64,000 nt of DNA from an uncultured bacterium (GTDB lineage: Bacteria; Elusimicrobiota; Elusimicrobia; Elusimicrobiales; Elusimicrobiaceae). A model generated the notes under the pieces. That model worked only from the letters and a program-made list of their open reading frames with translations. It did no database searches and was not told where the DNA came from. Shown piece by piece: positions 56,623-64,000 of the stretch. Location of the stretch: assembly GCA_949291515.1 (NCBI GenBank), contig CASEVY010000007.1:372001-436000 (forward strand). The letters run 5' to 3'. Numbering within the stretch: the stretch's first letter is position 1; each line of letters begins with the position of its first letter. A program made the translations under genes and the position numbers.

Positions 56623-57789
56623 TTATTTGCGTACCGGATGCGGCTTATAAGAGGCCGGCAGCTTATCGGTAGGCATAAATGTTTTTTCCACGTTTTCCCT
56701 TCTTATAAAAGGAGTTATTGTAAAGTAAGTATCGGTTTTGTCGAAGAAAGCAAGCCAATTATCATAGGATATAGGCTCTTTGCTCAGGAAAGTGTCGACT
56801 ACGGTAAAACTTAAGCCGTCTTCCACTTCAAAAACCAACAATGCCGCGGCGTGATAATCCCAAGCGGGATATTTGTCGCCTTGCGGGGAAAAGAAGTCGG
56901 GTTTTCCTTTCGCGTTTTTAAGAAAGCCGTTTGAAGGCTTGGCGTAAACTTCGTAAACTCTCAGCAATTTATACAGCGAATATCTGTCCTGGGTAAATTT
57001 GCACACGTGTTTGCAAAAGGAATATGAACATGCGGCGCATTCCTGGCTGAGGGGCCTGTAAGTATAGTTTATAGCCGAGGAAGATCCTCCGCCCAATCTG
57101 GTGGAGTTGTCCAGCATTTTTACTGGGTCCGCCTGTTTGTATATTACAGACATATTTTTATTCTGTTTGTCGGTGTCGGATATATATTTTTTTAACAGGA
57201 AGACTCTTGTTGATGTAAGTTTTTCCTTGCTGAGTGCGGCTTCCCCGTAATTGTAGGAAAAGGCTCCGTTTTTTTGGTATGTCGCGGCAAGCATATTGAT
57301 GTATTGCGCCTGCTGGTTTAAAATGTTTTTATCTTTGGGATTATAGTTTAAGAAACGCGTTTTGTCGAACATATCTTTAATTTTCCAGTTTATCTGTTCG
57401 CCGTATTTGCCGTAGAATTTTTTTATTTCCTCCCCGCTTTTGAATCCGGAACGATATATAGGGTCCAATGCGCCGGTATAGGAGGTGTCCAATATGGCTT
57501 GCCGGGTCGTTTCTCCTTTCGCCGCGTCAATAATGAACATATTATATATATATTCCGCTATTGCTTGTTGATTGGCGTCTTTTTCCTGCGGACTGAAAAA
57601 AGATACGAAAATTTCCCAAACGGAAGGTCCTTTTTGCAGTTCATAGGAAGGCAAAAATCCTTTTGTCAGCATAAGATATTTGTCTGCAGAGGGGGCGAGG
57701 GCATCTGCCAATCCCTCTTTGAAATCCGCGGCGTTTAAAGAAAGGGAAGCGATTAAAGTGAAAAGAAAGATAAAAGATATTTTTTTCAT
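56623..57789 (-). CDS. secreted putative protein-glutaminase-like Cys-His-Asp enzyme
   Basis: The 388-residue protein has a signal peptide (MKKISFIFLFTLIASLSLNA). The N-terminal 240 residues are helical and match nothing I recognise. The C-terminal part has a cysteine cluster ECAACSYSFCKHVCKFTQ (C251, C254, C259, C263), then WDYHAAALLVFEV with His313 and FTVVDTFL with Asp332. The order Cys, W-x-x-H, V-V-D and the roughly 20-residue His-Asp spacing resemble protein-glutaminase/deamidase and transglutaminase-like catalytic sites. Four close cysteines may instead be disulfides or a metal site. AAGGAG precedes the ATG. Function is a hypothesis. Confidence 0.6.
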   Translation of the reverse strand: MKKISFIFLFTLIASLSLNAADFKEGLADALAPSADKYLMLTKGFLPSYELQKGPSVWEIFVSFFSPQEKDANQQAIAEYIYNMFIIDAAKGETTRQAILDTSYTGALDPIYRSGFKSGEEIKKFYGKYGEQINWKIKDMFDKTRFLNYNPKDKNILNQQAQYINMLAATYQKNGAFSYNYGEAALSKEKLTSTRVFLLKKYISDTDKQNKNMSVIYKQADPVKMLDNSTRLGGGSSSAINYTYRPLSQECAACSYSFCKHVCKFTQDRYSLYKLLRVYEVYAKPSNGFLKNAKGKPDFFSPQGDKYPAWDYHAAALLVFEVEDGLSFTVVDTFLSKEPISYDNWLAFFDKTDTYFTITPFIRRENVEKTFMPTDKLPASYKPHPVRK

Positions 57790-57913
57790 AATAATACTCC
57801 TTAATCTAAATTTTAATCAATAGCTTGTTAGTATGCAAGGGCAGAAAGTCCTATATTATCATAGGTACTTGCGGCTATTGCGAATGGCGGCCGATATTTA
57901 TGTTTTATTGGAA

Positions 57914-57952
57914 CAAAAAAACGGCTATGCCTTTTAAAAAGGGCATAGCCGT
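57914..57952 (-). terminator. rho-independent terminator of the osmC gene
   Basis: CGGCTATGCC pairs with GGGCATAGCCG in an 11-bp stem. Read on the minus strand it is followed by a seven-U run. The remaining gap to 57789 shows no gene. Confidence 0.85.
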
Positions 57953-57971
57953 ACAAATGCGGATAAAAAAA

Positions 57972-58355
57972 TTATTTTCTAACCACTTCGATAGTTCTTT
58001 CCGCTTTTAGGTGTTTGCCCACCTTGCAGGCCGATACTGAGCCTATTAAAGCGGCTTCTCTTTCTTTGGGGAAGGTGTCGGGTACGAATATTTTTATCAA
58101 GGCTTTTTGCATATCGCCGTTGGCGTCGAGCTCGGGTACAAGTTCCATATGGAAGTCCTCTCTGTTTAGGCCGAGCTTCTCCACAAAGAACAGCAGATGG
58201 TAAGCCGAACAAGCCAAGAGAGAAGACAGCATAAGCACGAACGGATTTGGCGCCGTGGCGTCGCCGCCGTTGTTTTTTGGCAAGTCTACGTTTATCGTAA
58301 AGCCATCAGCCTCCACATTGATTTTTTTGTTTCCCGCGAATTTTGCAATGACCAT
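57972..58355 (-). CDS. OsmC/YhfA family protein
   Basis: The 127-residue protein has the OsmC fold pattern: an N-terminal beta-hairpin (IAKFAGNKKINVEADGFTINVD), then PFVLMLSSLLACSAYHLLFFVEKLG and a last strand ending ERTIEVVRK. One conserved cysteine, in LLACSAYH, is present. The second peroxidatic cysteine may be C109 in SACKVGKH. Family members reduce organic hydroperoxides or bind thiols and lipids. It follows the membrane-anchored protein gene by 14 nt and is probably co-transcribed. Confidence 0.88.
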   Translation of the reverse strand: MVIAKFAGNKKINVEADGFTINVDLPKNNGGDATAPNPFVLMLSSLLACSAYHLLFFVEKLGLNREDFHMELVPELDANGDMQKALIKIFVPDTFPKEREAALIGSVSACKVGKHLKAERTIEVVRK

Positions 58356-58369
58356 AAAACCCCCTTATC

Positions 58370-58942
58370 TTATTTTGTTTTGTCTTCGGTTTGGGGCATT
58401 TGGCCCGGGGCCGAAGCGCTATCGGCGGCTGCGGGCATAGTTTGGCCTTTTGCGGCCGCCGTGGAAATATGTATGTTCAACTGATCGGTGGCGGACGAAT
58501 CCAAAACCAGGATCTCCTGGCGCTGATGCGGAGGATATGCCGCTTCGATCATATCCGATACGGAGTAATAGACATCTTTTGCCCTAAGGAATGAATCGTG
58601 ATTTTCCGGGTGTTTCTGCACTTTTAGAAGTTCGATTTCATATTCCGCTTTTGCCGCTTTGAAAGTCTTTGCATAAAGCTGTTTTTTTATTGCGTCTTCA
58701 AGGCGGAATATAGTTTCCTTGTCCATATCGGTTTGGGCCAAGGCGTCGCTCATTTGAGTTAAAGCGTTTATCGCGTTTTGAAGGCCCTGCGTATTGTTTA
58801 TATCAAAAGAAGTTTCCGGTTCGTCCAAAGCTACTATATAGCTTTGCTCCAGCGTTTTTTGGGGCATATATATATTGCCTACAAAAGCGCCCGCTATAAA
58901 AACAGTGAAAACTATAAATACTCTAAAAATCAGACTAAGCAT
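58370..58942 (-). CDS. membrane-anchored hypothetical protein
   Basis: The 190-residue protein has one N-terminal membrane helix (residues 4-24, LIFRVFIVFTVFIAGAFVGNI) and then a soluble, mostly helical domain (about 45-135, with RLEDAIKKQLYAKTFKAAKAEYEIELLKVQK). The tail is Ala/Pro/Ser-rich and probably disordered. The soluble part should lie in the periplasm or stay anchored there. No family was recognised. TATACT ends 5 nt before the ATG, with AAGG in between. OsmC follows 14 nt downstream. Confidence 0.65.
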   Translation of the reverse strand: MLSLIFRVFIVFTVFIAGAFVGNIYMPQKTLEQSYIVALDEPETSFDINNTQGLQNAINALTQMSDALAQTDMDKETIFRLEDAIKKQLYAKTFKAAKAEYEIELLKVQKHPENHDSFLRAKDVYYSVSDMIEAAYPPHQRQEILVLDSSATDQLNIHISTAAAKGQTMPAAADSASAPGQMPQTEDKTK

Positions 58943-59105
58943 ACCTTAGTATATCAAATTAGGGAAATAACTTTAAGTTTTAACTCCCGTTATTCAATAA
59001 AGCATTGCGGGGCGCTGGTCTGGGGGAAAATAAAAGTTGGTTCGGCGTTTTTTTAATTGAAGGGATATGAGCTTGCAATAAAGGATATGTTTGGCTGGAG
59101 ATATA

Positions 59106-60590
59106 TCAACGTTTTTTCTTTTTTTGATTAGCGCGCATAGGCGGGCGTTTTGCCTTAATTGTTTTTTGGGGGGCGGGGATATCTTTTTTTGGCTTCCCGA
59201 CATATACTTTCCTGAAAGGGGTAAAGATATATTCTTCCTGTTTGGGCGGAATGGTCGACTTTTCCTCGTTCCCGTTTAATGAAAGAGGTTCGTTCCCGGT
59301 TTTTTTGTCCGCAGTTTTCTTCTCCGCGGCGCGGCGGGGGGGATGAGTAGATTCGATTAAGGTCTTTTTTGCCGTATTGCTTATGTCTTTTTGTTCTTGA
59401 TAAAGTTTGCAAATGGGAGAGTTTTTTCCGGGGGCGGAATGAGCGGCTTCAGATTTGTTCGGGCAGCGGGGGGATATGCTTTCGGTGTTGTCCGAAAGCG
59501 TATATTTTTTATCCAAAAAAGCACGAACTTGTTTCCATAGCGTACGGTCTGCCCTGGCGATAAGGTTAAAACAAATGCCCGTTCGGTCATATCGGCCCGT
59601 TCGGCCCAGCCGGTGGATATATTCTTCCGGCACTTGGGGCGGCTCATAGTTTATTACGGCGGATATATCGGGTATATCCAAGCCTCTGGCGGCGACGTCC
59701 GTAGCGATGAGTATTTTAAAGGAATGCTCTCTAAATCCTTTTATTGCGGCGTCGCGGTCTTTCTGTTTTAAACCGCCGTGCAGGGCGGCCGCGTCGAAGA
59801 GATTCTTTTTCAGGTATCTGGTAATTTCTGCCGCGGCGCGCTGTGTTTGCACAAAGACCAAAATCTGTCCTTTAGTTTCTCTCAAAAGGGCGGTAAGTTT
59901 TTTTAACTTATCGTTGCCTTCTATTTTTATATTTTTTTGGGTTACATTGTCGGAAGGATTGTTAAGTTCCCCTATAATCACTTTTTGCGGATTGTTGAGA
60001 TACTTTTCGGCAAGTTTTAAAACTCTTGGCGGGAAGGTGGCCGAGAGCATTAAAGTCTGCTTTTGTTCTGGGAGGAAAGAAATAATTTCTTCGATTTGTT
60101 CGGCAAAGCCCAAATCCAACATTCTGTCGGTTTCGTCCCAAACGACAATGGCGGCATTATCTAGTTTTAGGCTTTTTCTTTTAAGGTGGTCGTTGAGGCG
60201 GCCCGGCGTGCCGATTATTACTCTGGGGTTTGTTTTAAGTTTTCTAAGTTGGCCCTGCATATTTTTGCCGCCGGTGATTAGGGCGGTATTTATGTCTGTG
60301 TCTTTTGCCAATTCTCTAAATACGCTCTGTATTTGTTGGGCCAATTCTCTGGTGGGGGCGACGAAGAGGGCGGTTTTTTCCTCATTATCCAAAAGGAAGT
60401 TTAAAACCGGTATGGTATAAGCTGAGGTTTTCCCGCTGCCGGTCTTGGCCGAAGCCAAAGCGTCGCGGCCTTGCAGCGCTACGGGAATAAATTCCGCCTG
60501 TACGGGCGTAGGCGCGCAATAGCCCAGATTTTTTATTGCTTTAATTACACTTTTTTTAAGGCCGAGAGCGTCAAAGAGATTGTTGGTCAT
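59106..60590 (-). CDS. DEAD-box RNA helicase, DETD variant
   Basis: The 494-residue protein has the Q motif GYCAPTPVQAEFIP, Walker A ASAKTGSGKT (46-55), PTRELAQQI, TPGR, SATFP, and DVAARGLDIPDI and HRLGRTGR in the second domain. Motif II reads DETD at 152-155 instead of DEAD. About 120 C-terminal residues are Lys/Pro-rich and end KRPPMRANQKKKKR, a likely RNA-binding tail as in RhlE/CsdA-type proteins. It should unwind structured RNA in ribosome assembly or decay. The start has GGAC and TAATAT close upstream. Confidence 0.92.
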   Translation of the reverse strand: MTNNLFDALGLKKSVIKAIKNLGYCAPTPVQAEFIPVALQGRDALASAKTGSGKTSAYTIPVLNFLLDNEEKTALFVAPTRELAQQIQSVFRELAKDTDINTALITGGKNMQGQLRKLKTNPRVIIGTPGRLNDHLKRKSLKLDNAAIVVWDETDRMLDLGFAEQIEEIISFLPEQKQTLMLSATFPPRVLKLAEKYLNNPQKVIIGELNNPSDNVTQKNIKIEGNDKLKKLTALLRETKGQILVFVQTQRAAAEITRYLKKNLFDAAALHGGLKQKDRDAAIKGFREHSFKILIATDVAARGLDIPDISAVINYEPPQVPEEYIHRLGRTGRYDRTGICFNLIARADRTLWKQVRAFLDKKYTLSDNTESISPRCPNKSEAAHSAPGKNSPICKLYQEQKDISNTAKKTLIESTHPPRRAAEKKTADKKTGNEPLSLNGNEEKSTIPPKQEEYIFTPFRKVYVGKPKKDIPAPQKTIKAKRPPMRANQKKKKR

Positions 60591-60660
60591 GTCCTATATA
60601 TTAACATTTTGGCAAAATGTTTTCTATCGCGTCGCTTTTAAAGAATAATTCGCAAAAAGA

Positions 60661-60666
60661 TACAAT
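60661..60666 (+). promoter_or_regulatory. -10 box of the MFS gene, placed for a leaderless mRNA
   Basis: TACAAT is followed by ATTAAT and the ATG of the transporter gene. No Shine-Dalgarno sequence lies between them. Confidence 0.4.
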
Positions 60667-60672
60667 ATTAAT

Positions 60673-61905
60673 ATGTTCGACAGAAAAATAACCTGGCAGG
60701 GAAACTCCGTAAAAAGGCGTAATTCGGCCTTTTTTTTATTTGTTTTTATGGGAATGTTGACGGCATTCGGTCCGTTTGTCACGGATATGTATTTGCCCAG
60801 TTTGCCTGCGATGGCTGATTATTTTTCGGCCAGCGCTTCGATGGTTCAGCTTGGTTTGACTTTTTCAATGCTCGGGTTGGCTGCGGGGCAAATTCTTTTC
60901 GGTCCGCTAAGCGACAAATACGGCAGGAGAAAACCTCTGATATGGGCGATGATATTATTTTTGCTTTCGACAGTGGGCTGTATATTCGCGCCTACGATAG
61001 AGATATTTGTTCTTCTCAGACTTCTGCAAGGCATAGCGGGCGCCGGCGGAATAGTAATTTCCCGATCGGTTGCGGCCGATAAGTTTAAGGGCCGTAATTT
61101 GGCCAAGGCTTTGGCGGTAGTCGGCGCGATAAACGGCATAGCCCCGGTGGCGGCGCCGGTAATAGGCGGAACAGTTTTGAAGGTTATGTCTTGGCAAGGC
61201 GTATTTTGGATATTGTTCGTACTGGGCTTGCTGCTGCTTGTTGCTTGTCTGCGTTTTAATGAATCGCTTTCAAGGCCGAAGCGCTCGAAACAGAAGATAA
61301 GCAAGACTTTGTCTTTGTTTAAACCGCTTTTTGCAAACAAGAAATATATGTATTATGTTTTGCAGATGTCGTTTGCTCAGGGTTTGCTTTTTGCATATAT
61401 ATCGGCGTCTCCTTTTATTATTCAGGAACATTACGGCTTCAGTTCTTTCGCGTTTGGCCTGTTGTTTGCTCTTAATTCGGTGGCGATAGTTGGAGGTTCC
61501 GCGTTTTCGGTCCGCTTTGGGAGCCAGGAACATTGCGTATCTGTAAGCTGCCGCGGAATGGTAATATGCAGCATATTGCTGGCTTGCGCTTTGGCATTAA
61601 ACGCGCCGATGGCTGTTTTTGAAGCGCTGTTGCTTGTATTGCTTTTTATGCTTGGTCTTACTTTTACTGCGGCGGTGGCTTTGGCGATGAGCTGCGCAGG
61701 TTCTCAGGCCGGCGCGGCTTCGGCTTTGCTTGGTGCGGTCGGCTTTTTGTTCGGGAGCATAGTATCGCCGATTGTCGGGCTGGGCAACATAATGATTTCT
61801 TCGGGAATGGCGTTTATCGTATGTGCGGCGGGTTCTTCGTTTTTTGCGGTTTTGGCAAATAGGGTTTCGCGCAAAAGCGCGGTTAAGCGATACGGAGGAA
61901 ATTAA
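60673..61905 (+). CDS. Bcr/CflA-type MFS drug exporter
   Basis: The 410-residue protein has 12 predicted membrane helices. Family motifs are VTDMYLPSLPAMADYFSAS at TM1, GLAAGQILFGPLSDKYGRRKPL (MFS motif A after TM2), RLLQGIAGAGGIVISRSVAADKF (motif C region) and the mid-protein loop RPKRSKQKIS. This matches the DHA1 Bcr/CflA branch that exports bicyclomycin, sulfonamides or dipeptides by proton antiport. The natural substrate is unknown. A terminator follows 26 nt after the stop. Confidence 0.92.
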   Translation: MFDRKITWQGNSVKRRNSAFFLFVFMGMLTAFGPFVTDMYLPSLPAMADYFSASASMVQLGLTFSMLGLAAGQILFGPLSDKYGRRKPLIWAMILFLLSTVGCIFAPTIEIFVLLRLLQGIAGAGGIVISRSVAADKFKGRNLAKALAVVGAINGIAPVAAPVIGGTVLKVMSWQGVFWILFVLGLLLLVACLRFNESLSRPKRSKQKISKTLSLFKPLFANKKYMYYVLQMSFAQGLLFAYISASPFIIQEHYGFSSFAFGLLFALNSVAIVGGSAFSVRFGSQEHCVSVSCRGMVICSILLACALALNAPMAVFEALLLVLLFMLGLTFTAAVALAMSCAGSQAGAASALLGAVGFLFGSIVSPIVGLGNIMISSGMAFIVCAAGSSFFAVLANRVSRKSAVKRYGGN

Positions 61906-61930
61906 GATTTAGGCAAGCACTTTAAAACGG

Positions 61931-61966
61931 AAGCCTTTGGTATTATAATAATATCAAGGGCTTTTT
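61931..61966 (+). terminator. rho-independent terminator of the MFS gene
   Basis: A 14-bp stem (61931-61944 with 61950-61963, including two G-U pairs) with a 5-nt loop is followed by a short T run. It separates the transporter from the MerR promoter. Confidence 0.8.
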
Positions 61967-61975
61967 TATTTTTAC

Positions 61976-62006
61976 TTGACTTGGATTTAACTCAAGGTAA
62001 TATAAT
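61976..62006 (+). promoter_or_regulatory. MerR-type promoter/operator of the merR-flavoprotein operon
   Basis: TTGACT (61976-61981) and TATAAT (62001-62006) are separated by 19 bp, the elongated spacer typical of MerR-controlled promoters. The spacer carries the dyad ACTTGGATTTAACTCAAG. The merR ATG follows 22 nt later behind GGAG, so the regulator is probably autoregulated. Confidence 0.85.
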
Positions 62007-62027
62007 GTATATTATCGGAGAAAGAAT

Positions 62028-62414
62028 ATGACCATTTCTGAAGTTAGCGAGAAATACGGCCTCAGCGCCGATACATTGCGTTATTACGAAAAAGCGGGTC
62101 TTATCCCGCAAGTGCGCCGCAAGGAAAGCGGAATCCGCGATTACAGCAAGGCCGATTGCGGCTGGGTGGAATTCATAAAATGTATGAGGGGCGCGGGCCT
62201 CTCCATAGAAACATTGGTGGAATACGTAAGCCTTTACCAAAAGGGGAAACGTACGGAGCGAAAACGCCGCGATTTACTGGTGGCGGAACGCGACCGCTTG
62301 AAAGCTAAGCTGGAGGAGATGGGCAAAACTCTTGAGAGATTAAACTATAAAATCAAGGTATACGACACCAAGATTTTATCTTGCGAGAAGGATCTTCTCG
62401 CGAGAAAGGAGTAA
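62028..62414 (+). CDS. MerR family transcriptional regulator
   Basis: The 128-residue protein has the N-terminal winged helix MTISEVSEKYGLSADTLRYYEKAGLIPQVRRKESGIRDYS, the second HTH (VEFIKCMRGAGLSIETLVEYVSL) and a C-terminal coiled-coil dimerisation helix (about 80-115). Cysteines are C46, C57 and C121, without the metal-binding loop of metal-sensing MerR proteins. It is closest in layout to aldehyde/electrophile or redox sensors of the AdhR/NmlR type; that sub-assignment is inferred. The gene lies directly behind its predicted operator and 3 nt before a flavoprotein gene. Confidence 0.92.
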   Translation: MTISEVSEKYGLSADTLRYYEKAGLIPQVRRKESGIRDYSKADCGWVEFIKCMRGAGLSIETLVEYVSLYQKGKRTERKRRDLLVAERDRLKAKLEEMGKTLERLNYKIKVYDTKILSCEKDLLARKE

Positions 62415-62417
62415 AAA

Positions 62418-62960
62418 ATGGCTAAGAATGTTCTCGTAATATCCGCCAGCCCCAGAAAGGGCGGCAATTCTGACTTGCTATGCGACCAATTTTTGTTGGG
62501 AGCGCTCGACGCGGGGCATAAAGCGGAGAAGATATTTTTAAGAGATAAGGAAGTCGGTATGTGTTCCGGCTGCAATTATTGCGCCTCTCACAGCGGGGAT
62601 TGCCTTCGCAGAGACGATATGACGGAAATTTTGGGCAAAATGATAGCTGCCGACGTAATAGTTTTGGCCAGTCCGGTATATTTTTACTCGATTAACGCGC
62701 AGATGAAAGCGTTCATAGACAGATGCGTCGCACGTTATAGCGAAATATCAGGCAAAGAGTTTTATTATATAGTTACCGCGGCCGATACCGACAAGAATAA
62801 TATAAAGACTACGGTTGACTGTCTTCGCGCTTTTACAGTGCTGTGCCTTGAAGGCACGAAAGAGAAAGGCGTAATTTACGGGCTTGGCGTATGGAAAATG
62901 GGCGAAGTTAAAACTTTGCCGGTCTATAAAGAGGCATATGAAATGGGGCGGAAATGTTAG
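62418..62960 (+). CDS. NADPH-dependent FMN reductase-like flavodoxin-fold protein
   Basis: The 180-residue protein has the FMN phosphate-binding loop ISASPRKGGNSDLL near residue 8, the CSGCNYCASHSGDC cysteine segment near residue 52 that is typical of iron-sulfur flavoproteins and related reductases, and VLASPVYFYSINAQMKAFIDRC. It probably binds FMN and reduces quinones, nitro-compounds or metal ions with NAD(P)H. It is in the merR operon with AAGGAG before the ATG. A terminator follows. Confidence 0.88.
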   Translation: MAKNVLVISASPRKGGNSDLLCDQFLLGALDAGHKAEKIFLRDKEVGMCSGCNYCASHSGDCLRRDDMTEILGKMIAADVIVLASPVYFYSINAQMKAFIDRCVARYSEISGKEFYYIVTAADTDKNNIKTTVDCLRAFTVLCLEGTKEKGVIYGLGVWKMGEVKTLPVYKEAYEMGRKC

Positions 62961-63014
62961 TCTGCCAGAATTAAGATTTTGTATGTTTTTTGCCGGGCCG
63001 CAAATTTAAAATAT

Positions 63015-63044
63015 AACTCTCCGCTTGCAAAGGGGGAGTTTTTT
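63015..63044 (+). terminator. rho-independent terminator of the merR operon
   Basis: AACTCTCC (63015-63022) pairs with GGGGAGTT (63033-63040), followed by a T run of six. Confidence 0.75.
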
Positions 63045-63066
63045 ATTGCCATTTTTAAAAGAATGC

Positions 63067-63097
63067 TTGACTTGGAGCTGACTCCAGGGGATATACT
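63067..63097 (+). promoter_or_regulatory. second MerR-type promoter/operator, upstream of the flavodoxin lipoprotein gene
   Basis: TTGACT (63067-63072) and TATACT (63092-63097) are separated by 19 bp. The spacer has the dyad TGGAG-CTGA-CTCCA. It is nearly the same as the merR operator at 61976, so the same regulator should control both transcripts. Confidence 0.85.
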
Positions 63098-63159
63098 TTT
63101 GTTATGGTCCTCTTTAATTCGTTTGGGGAAGGGCTAAATAATAAGGAAAGGCGGTAATT

Positions 63160-63831
63160 ATGAATTATATATATGCGGTGTTGTTTTTTGCTGCGGTATT
63201 TATGGCGGCTTCGTGCGGAAGCGACAGAAGCGGCGCGGCGGAGTATGCCGCGCAGAGCGCCGACGAAACGGCGTCAAGCGGAGGGGGAAACTCTGATATC
63301 GGATTAAAATCGCAAAGCGGTGAGAGCGGCGGAGTGTTGAATAAAGAAAACAAAAAAATATTGGTGGCCTATTTTTCCCACTCCGGCAATACAAGGAATA
63401 TGGCCGAACAAATAAACGCTTATTGCGGAGGCGATATCTTTGAAATTAAAACGGTATCTCCGTATCCTTCCGATTACGGAGACTGCGTCGAGCAGGCCAA
63501 AAAGGAACAAAACGAGGACGCTCGTCCGGCTTTAGCCTCAACAGTAGATGATATGAACGATTATGATGTCGTTTTTGTCGGATATCCCAACTGGTGGGGC
63601 ACGATGCCTATGGCTGTATTTAACTTCTTGGAGTCTTATGACTTTGAAGGGAAAACGATAGTTCCTTTTTGTACGCACGAAGGCAGCGCAATGGGGCGCA
63701 GCGAAAGCGACATAAAGGCGCTTTTACCTTCATCTGAAATTGTTAAAGGCAAGCCTGTAAGAGGTTCCAAAGTGCGTTCTTCCGGCGAGGATATAAAATC
63801 CTGGCTTGAGGATTTGGGCTATTGCAAATAA
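63160..63831 (+). CDS. flavodoxin-domain lipoprotein
   Basis: The 223-residue protein has a lipoprotein signal with lipobox MAASC and Cys19 as the lipidation site. A Ser/Gly-rich linker (about 20-62) is followed by a flavodoxin_4-type domain with FMN-binding YFSHSGNTRNMA and PNWWGTMPM. The flavin protein should be anchored in the envelope outside the cytoplasm, which is unusual for flavodoxins. AAGGAAAGGCGG precedes the ATG. It is controlled by its own MerR-type promoter and should act with the operon at 62028 in a redox or electrophile response. Confidence 0.9.
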   Translation: MNYIYAVLFFAAVFMAASCGSDRSGAAEYAAQSADETASSGGGNSDIGLKSQSGESGGVLNKENKKILVAYFSHSGNTRNMAEQINAYCGGDIFEIKTVSPYPSDYGDCVEQAKKEQNEDARPALASTVDDMNDYDVVFVGYPNWWGTMPMAVFNFLESYDFEGKTIVPFCTHEGSAMGRSESDIKALLPSSEIVKGKPVRGSKVRSSGEDIKSWLEDLGYCK

Positions 63832-63858
63832 AATCCGTTTTTCGGAAAGGTGACGCAA

Positions 63859-63885
63859 AAAAGCGCGGCTTTCGGCCGCGCTTTT
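63859..63885. terminator. bidirectional terminator between convergent genes
   Basis: AAAAGCGCGGC (63859-63869) pairs with GCCGCGCTTTT (63875-63885). The A and T runs on the two sides allow use by the lipoprotein gene and by the minus-strand gene ending at 63906. Confidence 0.85.
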
Positions 63886-63905
63886 GTTTAGTTAATATAT
63901 TGTTT

Positions 63906-64000
63906 TTATTGTTTTTGCCAAGCATAGGCTTTTTGTACGGAAGGTACATTGGCCGGGTCAAAGACAGGTTCCTGAACGCCGGCTTTTTTCTGGCGTCTGT
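63906..64000 (-). CDS. C-terminus of an unidentified protein (partial)
   Basis: On the minus strand a frame enters from the window end and stops with TAA at 63908-63906. Its last residues include QEPVFDPANVPSVQKAYAWQKQ preceded by a basic RRQKKAG. The terminator 21 nt beyond the stop supports it as a real gene end. An overlapping frame (63743-63961) is less likely because it runs through the terminator. No family can be assigned from about 30 residues. Confidence 0.55.
   Translation of the reverse strand, partial: RRQKKAGVQEPVFDPANVPSVQKAYAWQKQ

Overview
The window reads as one gene-dense bacterial chromosome segment of about 60 protein genes, one tRNA and one tmRNA, with short intergenic gaps and no insertion sequence, prophage or CRISPR array. 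Gene content suggests a diderm, probably gut-associated anaerobe. The combination of a biotin-dependent Na+-pump decarboxylase (OadGAB), DUF4912 beside a GH57 glucan-branching enzyme, a GYF_2/DUF4339-type acidic membrane protein beside PilT, and the FtsX/EnvC/CtpA row fits Elusimicrobiota best. That placement is inferred from gene content and was not tested by phylogeny.

Layout. 1-4.3 kb: end of a GreA-like gene, an MscS-related membrane protein, a lone receiver protein with a phosphohexomutase, the tmRNA and a TerC protein. 4.4-8.4 kb: biotin ligase followed by its client, the OadG-OadA-OadB sodium pump. 8.5-12.4 kb: threonine synthase, DUF4912 and the GH57 enzyme. 12.5-21.1 kb: recG, xerC/D-type recombinase, recA and clpC on the minus strand, interrupted by an unknown exported coiled-coil protein. 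21.3-25.1 kb: tmk-holB-metG-dedA. 25.2-28.6 kb: a GH3 hexosaminidase, a membrane phosphoesterase and a single-domain asparaginase. 28.7-34.4 kb: gltX, an acidic membrane protein, pilT and a TPR protein. 34.5-40.9 kb, minus strand: yebC-ruvC / ruvA-ruvB-spoIID-queA-tgt. 41-42.8 kb: tRNA-Arg, a CpXC protein and the CCA-adding enzyme. 42.9-56.6 kb: a 13-gene co-directional run, M50 protease-trpS-scpA-scpB-glgA-phosphatase-ftsX-envC-ctpA-tsaD-SBP-diguanylate cyclase-crcB, mostly with overlapping or abutting ends. 56.6-60.6 kb, minus strand: a secreted putative protein-glutaminase, OsmC, a membrane-anchored protein and a DEAD-box helicase. 60.7-63.9 kb: an MFS exporter and a MerR-controlled flavoprotein locus.

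Four observations stand out. (1) A periplasmic-binding-protein fold without any signal peptide is translationally coupled to tsaD and sits directly before a GAF-GAF-GGDEF diguanylate cyclase, which looks like a cytoplasmic ligand sensor feeding c-di-GMP. (2) A secreted protein carries a Cys-rich segment and WDYH...VVD spacing reminiscent of protein-glutaminases. (3) Two near-identical MerR-type promoters with 19-bp spacers flank the merR-flavoprotein genes and define a small regulon. (4) Many genes lack a Shine-Dalgarno sequence and instead have a -10-like hexamer 5-9 nt before the ATG, which suggests frequent leaderless mRNAs.
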